This document shows positions 63,860 to 64,000 of a stretch of 64,000 nt of DNA, piece after piece (position 1 is the stretch's first letter; every line of letters starts with the position of its first letter). The DNA is from Acanthosepion lycidas (taxonomy: Eukaryota; Mollusca; Cephalopoda; Sepiida; Sepiidae): assembly GCA_963932145.1 (NCBI GenBank), contig OZ010578.1:44297904-44361903 (forward strand). The letters run 5' to 3'. The notes under the pieces are model-generated. The model had not been told where the DNA came from and ran no database searches. It worked only from the letters and a program-made list of their open reading frames with translations. The translations under genes were made by a program, and so were the position numbers.

Positions 63860-64000
63860 AGTGTGTAACACATTGTCATTGGCTACACTCACCACCGGTT
63901 ATCATTTATTCATTAGCTCATTTTGTGCCGCTGTGATTACCAGTCCCATCCATCTAACAATTGTGGTCCATGATGACATTCAAGGCAGAACAGTGCAATG
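63860..64000. other. Unassigned end of window
   Basis: Nothing was recognised. Confidence 0.3.

Overview
The window looks like animal nuclear DNA made almost entirely of repeats and decayed mobile elements. I found no intact protein-coding gene. AT-rich sequence, about thirty long (TA)n tracts, long (GATA)n, (GAAA)n and (AAT)n arrays, tRNA-derived SINEs, several non-LTR retrotransposon families and Penelope-like fragments suggest a lophotrochozoan, most plausibly a cephalopod such as an octopus. That assignment is from general knowledge and was not tested.

Layout. 1-7.4 kb: 5S/tRNA composite SINEs (one split by a solo LTR, one by a second SINE), a 37-40 bp minisatellite and an antisense RTE-like LINE tail. 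7.5-14.1 kb: microsatellites alternating with fold-back units, including a hammerhead-ribozyme-like fold. 14.6-18.1 kb: two decayed Jockey/CR1-like LINE copies; a hAT-like element sits in the first, just before its reverse-transcriptase ADD residues. 18-21.3 kb: fold-back element, microsatellites and RTE-like pieces. 21.3-21.8 and 23.1-23.4 kb: the least repetitive sequence, possible regulatory DNA or a first exon, around a pyrimidine tract carrying a mariner-type MITE. 24.5-34.1 kb: a SINE with target-site duplication (TSD), fold-back units, a 140-bp perfect palindrome with a hammerhead-like core in each arm, a head-to-head Penelope-like fragment, and a SINE mobilised as an inverted composite. 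34.7-37.4 kb: RTE-like LINE, pogo-like ends and a second MITE. 38.7-44.5 kb: an almost unbroken purine-strand block with two minisatellites. 44.8-51.2 kb: Jockey-like and other LINE remnants ending in an (AAT)n block. 51.5-55.9 kb: fold-back relic, tRNA-like gene, Penelope-like GIY-YIG fragment, composite SINE and a GC-rich satellite. 56-64 kb: RTE-like LINE with a nested Jockey-like LINE, composite SINE, a third MITE, another LINE and a second copy of a dispersed 510-bp repeat.

The main lead is a set of hammerhead-like folds in fold-back repeats bounded by (TA)n, in the same window as Penelope-like coding relics. Penelope-like elements and retrozymes are known to carry hammerheads. The best fold (12305-12360) has three paired stems, a GUA cleavage triplet and one core substitution. 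The rest are more degenerate, and catalytic activity is not established for any of them. All pairings were made by eye.
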